From NCBI RefSeq assembly GCF_000769915.1, contig NZ_JRLV01000005.1, positions 1 through 64,000 of the forward strand: a DNA stretch of 64,000 nt. The letters are read 5' to 3'. The position numbers and the translations under genes are program-made. The stretch's first letter is position 1, and each line of letters begins with the position of its first letter. The stretch is from Flavobacterium beibuense F44-8 (GTDB lineage: Bacteria > Bacteroidota > Bacteroidia > Flavobacteriales > Flavobacteriaceae). Positions 63,202 through 64,000 of this stretch are shown piece by piece. Below the pieces are notes generated by a model. The model had not been told where the DNA came from. It saw only the letters and a program-made list of their open reading frames with translations, and did not search any database.

Positions 63202-64000
63202 CTATAAAATATAGATGATGAAAATGAATAATATTAACAAAACAATGAAGCATCCAGGTGAGTTTTTATTATTAAAGGTTTGCTTAAATTGTAGTTTATT
63301 TATTTCTCTTTTGAAATCTTTTTCCCAGTTAGTTGGGAGTTCAAATATTATCTCTTTTTCAATAACTTTAGGGTTAATATCATTTCTTTGATATGAATCA
63401 TTAAGAGAAATGATTTCATCTAAATCAGAAGGAATAGAAGCTAGTTTATTGATTTGTGAACCTATCAGGTTCTTTAATAATTCAATGATTTTTTGGTATT
63501 CTTCAGAAACAATTACAAAATGAATTCTTTCTTCAAATGCTAATACGTGTTCTAGATAATTCTTAATTAGTTTTGTTACATGATGAATTTCTGAAGTGTT
63601 GCCAGGTTCTCCTGGTATACCCCAACTTTTAGTAAGTCGGTTCATCAACTCTACAGCTGGATTAGTCATTACTGTTAGCTCGGAAAACCTCTCCTTAATC
63701 CAGTTAAGAGTATCAGTAGAGTTTATGATTTCGGGATGTTTTAAATATAGTCCTCCTTTTAAGTCCTCAAGTTTTTTAAAAATGGGGTCATTCATAAATC
63801 TCATTAATTCAGCTGTTAATCTGTATTCCCATCCATCAGGTTTGTCAATAACAATTCTTTTAATTAAAGGGGGATAATTGTCAAATTCATGAATAAGAAC
63901 AGATTGTTCCTCATACCATATTTGTTCTGTTTTATTTCCTAATGACAGAACTATATATTCTTCATGTTTTTCCCTCCATTTAAATAATATGTTTGGTGAA
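63202..64000 (-). CDS. Partial hypothetical protein with C-terminal membrane segment
   Basis: The frame is open from the stop at 63202 to the window edge, so the 5' end is missing; 266 residues are visible. An internal ATG at 63804 is not needed as start: upstream codons are open and read plausibly (FKWREKHEEY, YRLTAELMRFM). The last 18 residues form a hydrophobic tail (CFIVLLILFIFIIYIL). I recognise no domain. More AT-rich than its neighbours. Confidence 0.65.
   Translation of the reverse strand, partial: SPNILFKWREKHEEYIVLSLGNKTEQIWYEEQSVLIHEFDNYPPLIKRIVIDKPDGWEYRLTAELMRFMNDPIFKKLEDLKGGLYLKHPEIINSTDTLNWIKERFSELTVMTNPAVELMNRLTKSWGIPGEPGNTSEIHHVTKLIKNYLEHVLAFEERIHFVIVSEEYQKIIELLKNLIGSQINKLASIPSDLDEIISLNDSYQRNDINPKVIEKEIIFELPTNWEKDFKREINKLQFKQTFNNKNSPGCFIVLLILFIFIIYIL

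Noticed and set aside
63202-63804. Complete gene starting at the ATG at 63804
   Set aside because: The frame stays open upstream to the window edge with plausible coding sequence, so the start is outside the window.

Overview
The window looks like chromosomal DNA of a member of the Flavobacteriaceae (Bacteroidota), probably Flavobacterium or a close relative. The evidence is an AT-rich sequence with dense genes, many lipoprotein signals, the gliding lipoprotein GldI, the bacillithiol-linked protein YtxJ, an N-acylornithine carbamoyltransferase in place of OTCase, and at least a dozen copies of the Bacteroidota -7 promoter box TANNTTTG a short way upstream of start codons. No rRNA, tRNA, CRISPR array, prophage or plasmid region was seen. 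Family assignments come from reading the sequence and recalling families; no database search was run.

Layout. 1-1429 (minus) is the N-terminal part of a large surface protein made of 441-bp tandem repeats. 2113-6943 (minus) holds a cyclophilin/FKBP fusion lipoprotein, gldI, an NrnA-like phosphoesterase, an SRPBCC protein, a DUF4919-type protein and a GRDP-like membrane protein with a Cys/Gly tail. 7240-20260 (plus) is mostly housekeeping: guaA, two LysM-type proteins, osmC-like, DUF3820, pyrG, yidC, a MORN/YwqK protein, mnmA, a TatD hydrolase and tcdA. 20336-28839 (minus) has envelope genes, including an LpoB-like lipoprotein next to a COG3014-like lipoprotein, and a TPR histidine kinase with a NarL-type response regulator. 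28915-40207 holds a MazG-like enzyme, ilvE, a DUF4920/cytochrome-like/mnmD operon, divergent oxyR and dps, a SulP transporter with beta-carbonic anhydrase, clpB and ytxJ.

40235-49530 is the most distinctive part. A solitary IS200-like (RAYT-type) Y1 transposase sits beside a 270-bp inverted array of REP-like palindromes. Next to it is a complete eight-gene arginine operon (GNAT-argG-argC-argD-argF'-argB-argE-argH), all minus strand, in which a second pair of REP-like palindromes lies between argD and argC. The operon is preceded by a roughly 330-nt structured leader encoding a 27-residue peptide whose last third has three CGG arginine codons. This looks like an arginine-sensing attenuator and is the best candidate in the window for an undescribed regulatory system.

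49719-63096 carries divergent fahA and glyA sharing a palindromic promoter region, two paralogous secreted proteins around a pentapeptide-repeat gene, a Crp/Fnr regulator with a DoxX-like protein, a DUF481 protein, a sodium:solute symporter behind a DtxR-like box and a folded leader, a carboxypeptidase-like-domain protein, divergent SDR and HxlR genes with iterated GTAAC motifs, a luciferase-like oxidoreductase, and a frameshifted secreted-protein gene. A gene truncated by the window edge closes the window on the minus strand.
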